Source: Adineta ricciae
Taxonomy: Eukaryota; Rotifera; Eurotatoria; Adinetida; Adinetidae
Length of the DNA: 64,000 nucleotides
Direction of reading: 5' to 3'
Assembly (NCBI GenBank): GCA_905250025.1
Contig: CAJNOJ010000463.1
Location: 1-64,000 of the forward strand
Positions 1 through 11,567 of the stretch are shown piece by piece; the stretch's first letter is position 1; every line of letters begins with the position of its first letter. Under the pieces are notes generated by a model. The model was not told the DNA's origin, did no database searches, and worked only from the letters and a program-made list of their open reading frames with translations. Both the position numbers and the translations under genes were made by a program.

Positions 1-117
1 AGATATCCCATAGATAGAGCTCGTCGAGCTGCATCTGGAACGCTAGTTGGAACGGTTGGAACGGACTCCTGGGCGAATCGCTGATGGAAGGACTCGAATC
101 CGCTGCCAACTTCACTT

Positions 118-2835
118 ACGTGTGCTACTTGACTCCTGTCAACGACGATTCTTCCTATATCAATACACATAAATAGACGAACAGATTTGGCAGGCTGACA
201 GATGAGAAGCTATGCCATACTCGACAGCTTGCTGAGGTCATTCTTCCTCTACCCATGCACACAAATATAAGAATACATTCAGGTGGCTGACAGTTTGAAT
301 GCTGTGTTATACTCGACTTCTGTCTACGACGATTCTTCCTATATCAATCGGCATAAATATATGAATACATTCAGGGGCCTGATAGTTCGAATGATGTATG
401 ATACTCGACTGATCGCTTCGATCTGTGTTCTTCCACCAAAGGACACAAATATAAAAATACATTCAGGTGGCTGAGAGTTCGAATCCTGTGTGATATTCGA
501 CTGCTGTCTACAACGATTCTTCCTCTACCAATGGACATAAATATACGAATTCGTTCAGTTGCCTGAGAGTTCAGATACCCTGTGATACTTCACTGCTCTC
601 TGTGGACATTCTTTCTCTACCAACAGACAGAAATATACGAATATATTCAGGAGCCTGATAGTTCGAAATCTGTGTGATACTTCACTGCCCCTTGAGGTCT
701 TCGTTCCGCTACCGAGGGATACAAATATAAAAATACATTCAGTCGCCTGACAGTTCGAATTCCGGGTGATACTCGACTGCTGTCTACAACGATTCTTCAT
801 CTACCAATGGATATAAATAAACGAATACGTTCAGTTGCCTGAGAGTTCAAATGCCGTGTGATACTTCACTGCTCTCTGTGGACATTCTTTCTCTACCAAC
901 GGACAGAAATAGACGAATACATTCAGGAGCCGGACGATTCGAATGCTATGCGGTACTGCGATGCTCTCTCAGATCATTGTTCCTTCGTGAAAGCAGAGAA
1001 ATAGACGAATACATTGAGCCGCCTGACAGTTCGATTTGTATGCCGCACTGCGATGCTCTCTAAGATCATGGTTCTTTCATGGATGCAGATAAATAGACGA
1101 ATACACTCAGCTGCCTGACCGTTCGAACGCTGTGTAATACTCGACTGCTCTCTGAGATCATTGTTCCTTCGTGAAAGCAGATAAAGAGAGGAATACATTC
1201 AGACGCCTGACAGTTCGAATGCTATGCGGCACTGCGATCCTCTCTGAGATCATTGTTCCTTCATGAATGCAGACAAATAGACGAATACGTTCAGGAGCCG
1301 GACGATTCGAATGCTATGCGGTACTGCGATGCTCTATGAGATCATTGTTCCTTCATGAATGCAGACAAATATACGAATACATTCAGCAGCCTGACAGTTC
1401 GAATGTTATGTGGCAGTGCGATGCTCTCTGAGGTCGTTTTTCCTTTACGAACGGACAGAAATATACGAATACATTCAGCCGCCTGACAGTTCGAATGCTA
1501 TGCGGTACTGCGATGCTCTCTCAGATCATTGTTCCTTCGTGAAAGCAGAGAAATATACGAAGACATTCAGCGGCCTGACAGTTCGAATGCTGTGTAATAC
1601 TCGACTGCTCTCTGAGATCATTGTTCCCTCATGAAAGCAGACAAATATACGAAGACATTCAGCGGCCTGACAGTTCGAACGCTGTGTAATACTCGACTGC
1701 TCCATGAGATCACTGTTCCTTCATGAAAGCAGATAAACAGACGACTACATTCAGGAGCCTGACAGTTCGAACGCTGTGTAATACTCGACTGCTCTCTGAG
1801 ATCACTGTTCCTTCATGAAAGCAGATAAACAGACGAATACATTCAGTCGCCTGAGAGTTCGAAAGCTATGCGGCACTGCGATGCTCTCTCAGATCATTGT
1901 TCCTTCGTGAAAGCAGAGAAATAGACGAATACATTGAGCCGCCTGGCAGTTCGAATTGTATGCCGCACTGCGATGCTCTCTCAGGTCATTGTTCCTTCGT
2001 GAAAGCAGATAAACAGAGGAATACATTCAGACGCCTGGCAGTTCGAATTGTATGCCGCACTGCGATGCTCTCTCAGGTCATTGTTCCTTCCCGAATGCAG
2101 TCATATATCCGAATACATTCAGTGGCCGGCCAGATCGAATGCTGTGTGATACTCGACTGCTCCATGAGATCATTGTTCTTTCATGAATGCAGATAAATAT
2201 ACGAATACATTCAGTCGCCTGAGAGTTCGAACGCTGTGTAATACTCGACTGCTCCACGAGATCATTGTTCCTTCATGAATACAGACAAATATACGAATAC
2301 ATTCAGTCGCCTGAGAGTTCGAATGCTAAGCGGCACTGCGATCCTCGCTGAAATCATTCTTCCTTCATGAATGCAGACAAGTATACGAATACATTCAGGG
2401 GCCTGACAGTTCGAATGCTAAGTGGCACTGCTATGCTGTCTGAGATCACTGTTCCTTCACGAATGCAGACAAATAGACGAATACATTCAGCGGCCTGACA
2501 GTTCGAATGCTGTGTAATACTCGACTGCTCTCTGAGATCATTGTTCCCTCATGAAAGCAGATAAATAGACGACTACATTCAGGAGCCTGACAGTTCGAAC
2601 GCTGTGTAATACTCGACTGCTCTCTGAGATCATTGTCCCTTCATCAATGCAGAGAGATATCCGGATACATTCAGGAGCCAGATAGATCGAATGCTGTGTC
2701 ATGTTCCAGTGCTCTCCGAGATCATTGCTCCTTTACGAATGCAGACGAATATACGAATACATTCAGACGGCTGACTGTTCGAGCGCTATGCGGCACTCCG
2801 ATGCTCTCCGAGAGTAGTGTTCTGCAATGGTTGGG
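118..2835. repeat. 92-bp tandem satellite array, about 29 monomers
   Basis: A conserved anchor (GAATACATTCAG, followed by a GTTCGAATGC-like block) recurs every 92 bp: at 179, 271, 363, 455, 547, 639 and on without a slip to 2755. Monomers differ at many bases, yet I found no net indel across 28 periods. The left part (to about 920) carries a subfamily with ACGATTCTTCCTCTACCAA. The right part carries one with GAGATCATTGTTCCTTCATG. In the left part a three-monomer (276-bp) higher-order unit is visible: 547-822 resembles the start of the unit at 823. Short ORFs run through it, but 92 is not a multiple of 3, so coding is unlikely. The left edge is diffuse and the right edge falls near 2835. Confidence 0.95.
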
Positions 2836-4179
2836 TGTGACTATATGAACAAGTGGGGCAGAATGATCGGTCAAATAGTGTGTGATTGTTTGCTTCGGTT
2901 ACAAGAGACGATCTTTTTTGACGATCATTAGATATATACGCTTAGACTGAGGAGTGGTTCTGTGCATCGATAGTGTGATCGGTAAATTGAGGAGTTTATG
3001 GTTTGTAGGGAACAGGTGACTGTAGATAGAGAAGAGTAAGTTGAAGCCTGATAGTTCATTTAATGCGAAGTGTCGATCGTGAGCTTTTGTCATTTGCTCT
3101 CGTGAATGGAATGTGAAATTGTGAACTTTATGAAAAGATCGGTAGTTCGCGTTCGTGGGTGGTATGCAGCAAAATGTTGAGTGATAGTTATATTGCTGTG
3201 TATGTCGGAATAAGTGAACGGTTCGGGTCACTTGATGGGTCGCTTATGATGTGACAGTGAATGACAGTTACCGTGAAGATTGGAGTTTGTGAAGTATTGT
3301 AGGTGAATGAAGTATAAACGAGTTGCACGCAGTTCAAGAATAATGAAAGAATATTCAATAGTGGCATATGATAAGGTCTTATGATCGTGTAGAACGGAAA
3401 TATGAACTGTATTGTAAGGAGGATTGTTCGGTAGACGCGATAGTGTTGGAAAGTAGTTGTCAGAAGTGCGGTATGGAATGGAGAAGATGATTGATGAAGT
3501 GTATTTGTTCAAAAAGTACGGGGCCGCAAGAGATGAATTAGGTGGGATATTTGTTGGTGGGGAAACGAAAAGCGAATAAACGAGAGAAATACACTGCTTG
3601 GGATGTGTTACAGTGCGGCTTAAGGTGTTGGCTATGAAAATGGTTGCTGTAACGATTTAACCGGGTCGAAGAACGTGTAGAGGTCCAACTTGTCTTGTTA
3701 GTTTTTGCTGGTGGCCAAACTGTGCTGAGCCTCTCAAGTGGTGAAGAAGAAAAAGTGACTACATTTTTTTAATTATTATTCACTTGTTCGATTGTGCGAA
3801 GAAATATAATCAAGAAAAAACTGTTAGAAATCCGATATTGACTTTTTTTGTATATAATCGTCGACCAAGCATGTGTTTTCAGTTTATATCTTCAAGCAGT
3901 TCTTCGACGGCGAGCTAATGAAGAAACTGACTCGTACTCTAGGACTGTGTTTTGTGTAGAATACAATTTTGGAAATCCAAAAATAATTGATCATCTCTTT
4001 ATTTTACTGTTGAAGAAGCGGAAGATATCATCGGATGGTGATAAATAACAAGCTACAAAGTGTTGAAACGGTATGTGGTGCCATCTATACTGATCAGAAG
4101 CGTTGATTGTTGTTGATCAGTGGAGAAATTGTCGGAAATAATTATAATAAAAATGGAACAATTAGTTTTATTCACATAG
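2836..4179. other. Non-coding stretch with strong G-over-C strand skew, then VPS35 upstream region
   Basis: No gene recognised. From about 2840 to 3700 the plus strand is rich in G and T and poor in C: by hand, 2941-3060 has 39 G and 11 C. Two minus-strand open frames (2899-3231 and 3228-3512) are probably a by-product of this skew. From about 3760 the sequence turns AT-rich. It ends in a pyrimidine-rich stretch and an AG directly before the ATG at 4180, which looks like a splice acceptor. Confidence 0.5.
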
Positions 4180-7100
4180 ATGACTTACGATAATCGATCT
4201 CCAAGTATTAACACATCAGAAATAAGGCAAAATGAATGGCCAATGGATGAATTTTGTTCACGTAGACGTGCGTCCATATTATTTATTTATGTTTATTTAT
4301 TTTCCACATTATCACTAAAATTTCTTTCTTTTTGTGTTTTAAATGCTAAAAATAGTTTGATTTTAGATATATCGCTATCTGTTCCATTCTTGATGGTAAT
4401 AAAGAACATTTTTCACCAGGATTTAATAGCTAACGATTCGTTTTTTTCCAACTTTGTTTATTTCCAGCAAAAGAATACCGATACAAGTCGTGGTAGTGTT
4501 GCCGGATTATCAATGGATAATCAAGAAAAATTACTCGCTGATGCTTTACAAAACGTGCGTCAACATGCCTTTGCAATGAAACGCGTACTCGATCAACAAT
4601 CCGTCATGGAAGGACTTAAACATGCTGCTAACATGCTTGGCGAATTGCGTACATCTCTTCTTTCACCCAAAAATTACTATGAACTACGTATGAAAGATTG
4701 AGAAGAACTGTTCATCTTCATGTTATTTTCTGAATGATAGATGTTGTTGTCGTGGAAGAACTTCACCATCTTGAACTCTATCTGACGGACGAATTCGAAC
4801 ATGGACGTGGTAGCCACGATCTGTATGAAGTTGTACAATATGCAGGAAACATTGTTCCGCGATTGTGAGTAACTCTTCAATGTAATTTTCTTCCAACGAT
4901 TTCGTACGTTTCAGATATTTGCTAATTACTATTGGTCACGTTTATATCCGAGCAAATGAATTGCCTCGTCGTGAAGTACTTCGTGATCTGGTGGAAATGT
5001 GCCGAGGTGTTCAACATCCATTACGCGGTTTATTTCTTCGTAATTACCTTTTGCAATGCGCGAAGAGTTTACTACCCGATACTGAAGAAGAAAATCAGTA
5101 AGATTGAAAATCTTCGTCCGACAATACATGTGTAGCGTTTCTGTAGAGAAGAAAATAAGTCAGGTACCATACTTGACTCGTTGGATTTCATTCTGCTGAA
5201 TTTTTCGGAAATGAATAAACTTTGGGTACGAATGCAATATCAAGGGCATACACGGTAAACGGTGATAAGATTTGAGAATCAATCAAGTTTTGATTCATAT
5301 TCAGAGATCTCCAACGACGTGAACAAGAACGTCGAGAATTACGTATTTTAGTTGGAACGAATTTAGTACGTTTAAGTGAACTTGAATGTGTGAATGTTGA
5401 ACGCTATAAAACAGTAAGTTGAAAATCGAACGACGATATTCAATCTAAATGATCACTTCTACTCTTGTTTAGATTGTTCTTCCCAAAATCATGGAACAAG
5501 TTGTCAGCTGTCGCGATCCAATCGCCCAAGAATACCTAATGGAATGTATTATTCAAGTAAAGTTTCGCTTCGAATTAGTACCATAGTATGCTGAGATGTT
5601 TTGGTTTAGGTCTTTCCGGACGAATACCATCTAAACACTCTTAATGAATTTTTAAAAGGCTGCCGTGAATTGAGTCCGAATGTGAATATTCGTAATATTC
5701 TTATATCGTTAATTGATCGGTATGATGCACCTGTTATTGTGCACATTAATTCCTCGATGTTTCGTATGATTTCAGTCTAACCGCATATTCAACACGTGAT
5801 CAACAAAATATTCCGGAAAGTATTCAATTATTCGACATATTCTCCGAACAAATCGCTGAAGTTATCAAAGTCAGTCAGATTGATGTTACGAAAAGAAAAC
5901 AAGATATTTTGTCATATCTAGAGTCGTTCGAACATGCCGCCAGAAGATATTGTTGCACTGCAAAGTGCATTACTTAGCTTATCATTAAAATGCTATCGTG
6001 ACCAGTTTGAATATGGAAATAAAGTGCTTGAAAAAACTAGACAATTGTTTGACAATATCGCTCTCGACACTCCGTAAGTTGTCTGAAACATCAAGATTTT
6101 CACTATTATCTTTTTGCAGAGTTCAAACAGGTACACAAGCTGCTAAAGAATTAGTTAAAATGCTCAAAATACCCATCGACTGTTACGACATTCTCGATGT
6201 CTTGAAATTAAATCACTATAAATTAGTTTTACAATTACTAAGTTATCGCGAACGACATACTGTCTGTATGTATATCACCAATAGTATTCTGGACAAAGAA
6301 ACGATCATTCCTACTGCTGAACAAGTAACACAACTGTTTGATTTAATTGCAACATTGATTGTTGACCAAACCGATGGAAATTTTGAAGCTTCGCGTCAAA
6401 CAATCAGCAACGAAGATTTCGTCGAAGAACAAAATCTTGTTGCACGTTTATTCAATAACTTCAAAGCAACAAATGATCCTGATCAACAGTACCATATTAT
6501 CAAAATTTGCCAGGACACGTTCAAAAACGGCGGCTTAGAACGTATGCGCTTCACTTATCCACCTATAATCATGCGAGCTTACGCACTAGCATTCCAATAC
6601 AAAGAAATTCGTGAACAAGTAAATGAATTTCGAGTATTAACTTCGAAATTTTCTCTGCTTTTTTTTAGGACGAAAAATGGGAAAAGAAATGCCAGAAATT
6701 ATTTCAACTATGCAATCAATTGATAAACACATTAACGAAGTTAGAAACACACGATCTTCCATTACGTTTATATTTACAAGGTGCATTAGCAGCTAGTGAA
6801 ATTCGTTCGGAAAATGCAGAAACGATCGCTTATGAATTCTTCTCACAGGTAAACTTTCATCCTTTGAAATCGTTCAGCTAATCATCCTATCCGATGTCCA
6901 TTAGGCCTATACATTGTATGAAGAACAAGCCGGTGATACACGTGCCCAGTGTGCATCATTAACTTTATTGATCGGTACATTGGAAAAAGTGAGCTGTTTT
7001 GGCGAAGAGAATCATTCAACATTACGGCAATCATTGACTCAAGCCGCAACACGTTTACTGAAACGACCGGATCAAGTGCGCACATTACTTTTATGTACGC

Positions 7101-7618
7101 ATCTCTTCTGGAGTGCGCAACGTGTTGATGAAGCAACGCAAAAGTCCGAGCAGGTAACCGAAAAGAGCAAAATTTCACTCTACAAATTTCACTGAATTGA
7201 ATCTTTCTAGGTTCGCGACGGTGAAAAAGTTCTTGCTTGTTTAAAGAAGGCAACGAAATTAACAACGCAAGTGATGGACCATACTGCTCAAGTTCAACTA
7301 TACAATGAATTACTCAATTCGTATATCTATTTCTTTAATCAAAACCATCCTGACGTAAACGAAGAACCGGAGTTTTCTTTTTTCCTCATTGCTTAGTTTT
7401 GATTTTCTCGGAATGTTTAGATCAACATCGAAGTGTTGAATTCGTTAATCGAAAAACTTCAAAGTGAAATGTTAAAACTCGATTCAACACCTTCGGCCAA
7501 CAATACAACATCAACCGATAGTGAAGAGTTCATTCGCAACCAAATTCGCATTACTTTCGATCACCTTCGTCAACAATCACAAATCGAAAAATTCCAAGGT
7601 CTTCAAATAAATAATTGA
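4180..7618 (+). CDS. VPS35: VPS35, retromer cargo-selective subunit
   Basis: Scaffold subunit of the retromer coat (VPS26-VPS29-VPS35), which retrieves cargo from endosomes to the Golgi or plasma membrane. Joining exons 4468-4687, 4741-4864, 4915-5097, 5147-5254, 5305-5413, 5473-5556, 5610-5719, 5776-5869, 5932-6073, 6120-6618, 6669-6848, 6905-7153, 7211-7354 and 7421-7618 gives a near full-length protein. Family landmarks appear in order: [19 protein letters not shown], the hallmark [54 protein letters not shown] and SEENH-like [10 protein letters not shown]. Introns are 46-66 bp with GT-AG ends; one is GTCAGT. The start is uncertain. ATG 4180 directly follows an acceptor-like AG, but I could not find a clean first-intron donor; ATG 4513 (MDNQEKLL) aligns best with the usual N-terminus. 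The 3' half is repeated downstream across an N. Confidence 0.93.
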
Positions 7619-7976
7619 GACACTAAACCGAACCAAATCATCAAGTCGAAATTTAGCACGCATTTAGTTTTTTCTTCTAATCATTGATTTCTTGTAATTA
7701 GCAATAGATTTTCGTGTTCATATATATCTAGTCATCATCGTAAGTTATCGAAAAGAAAAGAAAATATATTCTATCATTCCTTGTACGTGTGTATGTGTCC
7801 TCTTTCTTGTTTGTCGGTGATTTGTATATTGCAGTCTGTTTCATTTTTATCTAAAATCCGTTTTTTTTCCTCTCTTTCTTTCATACAATGTAATCTTCTG
7901 CTCGATATGATTCGCGACTTTTTGTTTATTTATTTTACAGATTGAAAGATATCTTTAACTTCAAAGAAAGATCATC
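7619..7976 (+). other. VPS35 3' UTR and RPL11 5' UTR/promoter, first copy
   Basis: AT-rich spacer between the VPS35 stop and the first RPL11 ATG. It holds pyrimidine-rich tracts and, at 7921-7940, a polypyrimidine stretch ending in ACAG, a splice acceptor about 37 bases before the RPL11 ATG. The same spacer recurs at 9598-9957 with small differences. Confidence 0.6.
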
Positions 7977-8090
7977 ATGACCGGTCGAAAGGCAGCGAAA
8001 ACAACTGCAGCAGCACCAACTAAAACAACGACCACAGGAACAACAGCTGGCCGAGTGATTAAGAAAGACAAAACCAAAAATGTTATGCGA
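7977..8090 (+). pseudogene. RPL11: RPL11 5' fragment, first copy, cut by an N
   Basis: The first 114 bases of the RPL11 coding region, almost identical to 9958-10071, stop at the ambiguous base 8091. There the sequence jumps back into VPS35 intron/exon sequence. One codon differs within the Lys-rich tail (ACC against AGC). The abrupt mid-codon end at an N indicates an assembly join rather than a biological breakpoint. It is not a working gene as written. Confidence 0.85.
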
Positions 8091-8091
8091 N

Positions 8092-9597
8092 TTGCAGAGT
8101 TCAAACAGGTACACAAGCTGCTAAAGAATTAGTTAAAATGCTCAAAATACCCATCGACTGTTACGACATTCTCGATGTCTTGAAATTAAATCACTATAAA
8201 TTAGTTTTACAACTACTAAGTTATCGCGAACGACATACTGTCTGTATGTATATTACCAATAGTATTCTGGACAAAGAAACGATCATTCCTACTGCTGAAC
8301 AAGTAACGCAACTGTTTGATTTAATTGCAACATTGATTGTTGACCAAACCGATGGAAATTTTGAAGCTTCGCGACAAACAATCAGCAACGAAGATTTCGT
8401 CGAAGAACAAAATCTTGTCGCACGTTTATTCAATAACTTCAAAGCAACAAATGATCCTGATCAACAGTACCATATTATCAAAACTTGCCAGGACACATTC
8501 AAAAACGGCGGCTTAGAACGTATGCGCTTCACTTATCCACCTATAATCATGCGAGCTTACGCACTAGCATTCCAATACAAAGAAATTCGCGAACAAGTAA
8601 ATGAATTTCGAGTATTAACTCCGAAATTTTCTCCGCTTTTGTTTTAGGACGAAAAATGGGAAAAGAAATGCCAGAAATTGTTTCAACTATGCAATCAATT
8701 GATAAACACATTAACGAAGTTAGAAACACACGATCTTCCATTACGTTTATATTTACAAGGTGCACTAGCAGCTAGTGAAATTCGTTCGGAAAATGCAGAA
8801 ACGATCGCTTATGAATTCTTCTCACAGGTAAACGTTCATCTCTTGAAATCGTTCAGCTAGTTACCATATCCGATGTCCATTAGGCATATACATTGTATGA
8901 AGAACAAGCCGGTGATACACGTGCACAGTGTGCATCATTAACTCTGTTGATCGGTACATTGGAAAAAGTGAGCTGTTTTGGCGAAGAGAATCATTCAACA
9001 TTACGGCAATCATTGACTCAAGCCGCAACACGTTTATTGAAACGACCGGATCAAGTGCGCACATTACTTTTATGTACGCATCTCTTCTGGAGTGCACAAC
9101 GTGTTGATGAAGCAACGCAAACGTCCGAACAGGTAAGTGGACAGAGCAAAATTTCACTCTACAAATTTCACTAAATTGAATCTTTCCAGGTTCGTGACGG
9201 TGAAAAAGTTCTTGCTTGTTTAAAGAAAGCAACGAAATTAACAACGCAAGTGATGGATCATACTGCTCAAGTTCAACTATACAATGAATTACTCAATTCG
9301 TATATCTATTTCTTTAATCAAAACCATCCTGACGTAAACGAAGAACTGCAGTTTTCTTCTTTCCTCATTGTTTAGTTTTGATTTTTTCGGAATGTTTAGA
9401 TCAACATCGAAGTGTTGAATTCATTAATCGAAAAACTTCAAAGTGAAATGTCAAAACTCGATTCGACGCCTTCAGCCAATAATACATCATCAACCGATAG
9501 TGAAGAGTTCATTCGCAACCAAATTCGTATTACTTTCGATCACCTTCGTCAACAATCGCAAATCGAAAAATTCCAAGGTCTTCAAATAAATAATTGA
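8092..9597 (+). pseudogene. VPS35: VPS35 3' half, second copy (probable other haplotype)
   Basis: Repeats VPS35 from the acceptor of the large exon (exon begins 8098) to the stop, with every intron at the matching place and the same C-terminus. Between 6160-6618 and 8138-8596 I count about eight differences in 459 bases, seven silent and one Ile-to-Thr; introns differ more. The copy has no 5' exons, promoter or start of its own. Starting at the N and running on into the only complete RPL11, it most likely represents the second allele joined in tandem. A true partial tandem duplication is the alternative. Confidence 0.85.
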
Positions 9598-9957
9598 GAC
9601 ACTAAAACAAACCAAATCATCAAGTCGAAATTTAGCACGCATTTAGTTTTTTTCTTCTTCTAATCATTGATTTCTTGTAATTAGCAATAGATTTTTGTGT
9701 TCATATATATCTAGTCATCATCGTAAGCTATCGAAGAGAAAAGAAAATATATTCTATCATTCCTTGTTCGTGTGTATGCGTCCTTTTTCTTTTTTGTCGG
9801 TGATTTGTATATTGCAGTCTGTTTCACTTTTATCAAAAATTCGTTTTTTTCTCTCTTTCTTTCATACAATGTAATCTTCTGCTCGATATGATTCGCGACT
9901 TTTTGTTTATTTATTTTACAGATTGAAAGATATCTTTAACTTCAAAGAAAGATCATC
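9598..9957 (+). other. VPS35-RPL11 spacer, second copy; RPL11 promoter and probable 5' UTR intron
   Basis: Matches 7619-7976 with a few indels in T tracts. The T/C-rich stretch before TTTATTTTACAG at about 9920, followed by 37 bases to the ATG, looks like a 3' splice site in the 5' UTR. That could be cis-splicing, common in ribosomal protein genes, or trans-splicing. Confidence 0.55.
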
Positions 9958-10682
9958 ATGACCGGTCGAAAGGCAGCGAAAACAACTGCAGCAGCACCAA
10001 CTAAAACAACGACCACAGGAACAACAGCTGGCCGAGTGATTAAGAAAGACAAAAGCAAAAATGTTATGCGAGATTTACGTATCAGAAAATTGTGCTTGAA
10101 CATTTGCGTCGGAGAATCTGGTGATCGTTTGACACGTGCCTCCAAAGTACTTGAACAGTTAACTGGTCAAACACCAGTCTTTTCTAAAGCGCGTTACACC
10201 GTTCGTTCGTTCGGTATTCGTCGTAATGAAAAAATCGGCGTTTTCTGTACTGTTCGTGGCGAAAAAGCCAAAGAAATCCTCGAGAAAGGTCTCAAAGTGA
10301 AAGAATACGAATTACACAAAGGCAACTTCAGCGCAATGGGAAATTTTGGCTTCGGTATTCAAGAACACATCGATTTAGGTATTAAATACGATCCATCTAT
10401 CGGTATCTACGGTATGGACTTTTACGTTGTTCTCGGTCGTGCCGGTTTCGATATTGGTAAACGAAAACACAAGAAAGCCCGCATGGGAGCTTCACATAAG
10501 ATATCCAAAGATGAAGCAATCAAATGGTTTCAACAAACCTACGAAGGTGTTATCCTTCCAGGTAAATTTGTTGCTTTTCTCACCGAGATTATGCACATTC
10601 TATCTTCTGTGTTTATGCAATTTTAGGTGGCAAACCGAAGAAGTCCAGTGGCGGTCATCACAAGCGTGGCAAAAAGAAATAA
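9958..10682 (+). CDS. RPL11: Ribosomal protein uL5 (RPL11), large subunit
   Basis: Binds 5S rRNA with uL18 in the central protuberance of the 60S subunit. Exon 9958-10561, a 65-bp intron, then exon 10627-10682. The core is nearly invariant: [60 protein letters not shown] and [13 protein letters not shown]. Unusual are a roughly 25-residue longer N-terminus rich in Lys/Thr/Ala before the usual MRDLRIRK, and a Gly/Lys/His-rich C-terminal tail of about 17 residues after ILPG, encoded by the second exon. AATAAA motifs at the stop and near 10760 probably serve polyadenylation. Family assignment is certain. Whether both tails are translated as drawn is inference from the open frame and the second copy of the 5' end. 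Confidence 0.97.
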
Positions 10683-10819
10683 ACATTTCTTGTTTTGATC
10701 ATTGCTCGTTGCGTTTCCTTTGTTTTTGTCGAGCATTTGTTGTTCAGTCGATATACGAAAAAATAAACTATATAAGAAGATCCGATTAACAAGAAGCAAA
10801 AGAAAATCACTAGATTTTG

Positions 10820-10833
10820 TTTTTTTTTTCTAG
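10820..10833 (+). promoter_or_regulatory. Polypyrimidine-AG acceptor before SYS1 (candidate trans-splice site)
   Basis: A run of T ending in TTTCTAG lies 34 bases before the SYS1 ATG. Between the RPL11 stop and this site I see no GTAAG-like donor, so an ordinary 5' UTR intron is not obvious. This is the best single hint of spliced-leader addition in the window. Confidence 0.45.
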
Positions 10834-10867
10834 ATATGCTTTCGTCTTCTTACTGATCCAATACAGA

Positions 10868-11444
10868 ATGAGTGGATTTCGTTATCAAAAGTGGGATCCG
10901 TTGTTGATCATCAGTCAGATTATTTCTATCCAAACGTTATACTATCTGGGACTTGGCTTTTGGGTATTGTTAATCACGGTTGTTGTTGATCGTAGCCCTT
11001 CACTTGACTATATGTTCTCCTATGAAGTATAGAAAGCACGATACATTAGCGTCAGTCCGTCATTCTCGACATTTCTTTTTCAGATATTCAAAACGTCGAA
11101 TTGGAATAATCGATTGCTCAACAGTGTATTTTTCCTCAACGCTTTAACAAGGTAAACATAAAGAGAGACACACGAAGTACATTTACTGACGTTCTCCTTT
11201 GTTTTTCAGTGGATTTGCAATTGTCTACATAGTCGGACGATATAAGCAATGTTTGGATTTTTCGGTAACGATACATGTCTATCATTTTCTAGCATGTTGG
11301 GTGTATAATTCTCAATCTCCGCATCATTTTTCTTGGTATGTGACGCAATTTTTCTGCATCGTTATTATGACCATTCTTTCGGAGCATCTTTCGAAAAAAT
11401 ACGAACTTCGAAATATTCCCTTGGCATCACGTGTAGATCTTTAA
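10868..11444 (+). CDS. SYS1: SYS1-like Golgi membrane protein
   Basis: Four-helix Golgi protein that recruits the small GTPase ARFRP1/Arl3p in the family. Exons 10868-11026, 11084-11151 and 11210-11444 give about 153 residues, the usual length. Conserved features: WDPLLIISQI near the N-terminus, RSPSLDYMF, RYKQCLDFSVTIHVYHFLAC and the C-terminal KYELRNIPL. Hydrophobic segments at about 15-38, 65-83, 92-110 and 118-136 fit four membrane spans. It starts 185 bp after RPL11 and ends 123 bp before the LOG gene on the same strand, with no AATAAA in that downstream gap. Start chosen at the ATG giving MSGFRYQKWDP. A short ATG-initiated frame beginning at 10835 lies upstream of it. Confidence 0.93.
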
Positions 11445-11550
11445 ATACATATATTTTTAAATATGCAGGCATTTGTACATCTATTTATTTGATATTTTAA
11501 TCGGAAAGACGAGATATATAATAAGAAAACAGTTGTTCATAGACTTTCTT

Positions 11551-11565
11551 TTGTTTTCATTCAAG
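11551..11565 (+). promoter_or_regulatory. Acceptor-like AG two bases before the LOG start
   Basis: TTGTTTTCATTCAAG is followed by AT and then the ATG at 11568. The position, directly before the start codon, is the same pattern seen before MOB4 and VPS35. A cis donor is not ruled out (a weak GTACAT occurs upstream). Confidence 0.4.
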
Positions 11566-11567
11566 AT

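Noticed and set aside
118..2835. GTTCGAATGC blocks in every monomer as tRNA B-boxes
   Set aside because: They resemble a T-loop, but no matching A-box at a fixed distance or cloverleaf could be built, so a tRNA origin is not supported.
283..2848. Series of plus and minus open frames through the satellite
   Set aside because: They arise from the 92-bp repeat, whose period is not a multiple of three, and share no consistent reading frame.
2899..3512. Two overlapping minus frames of 110 and 94 residues
   Set aside because: No domains, biased composition from the strand skew, no promoter or splice support.
7977..9597. A genuine second VPS35 and RPL11 gene pair
   Set aside because: The copy lacks 5' exons and meets the first at an N mid-codon; haplotype joining is simpler.
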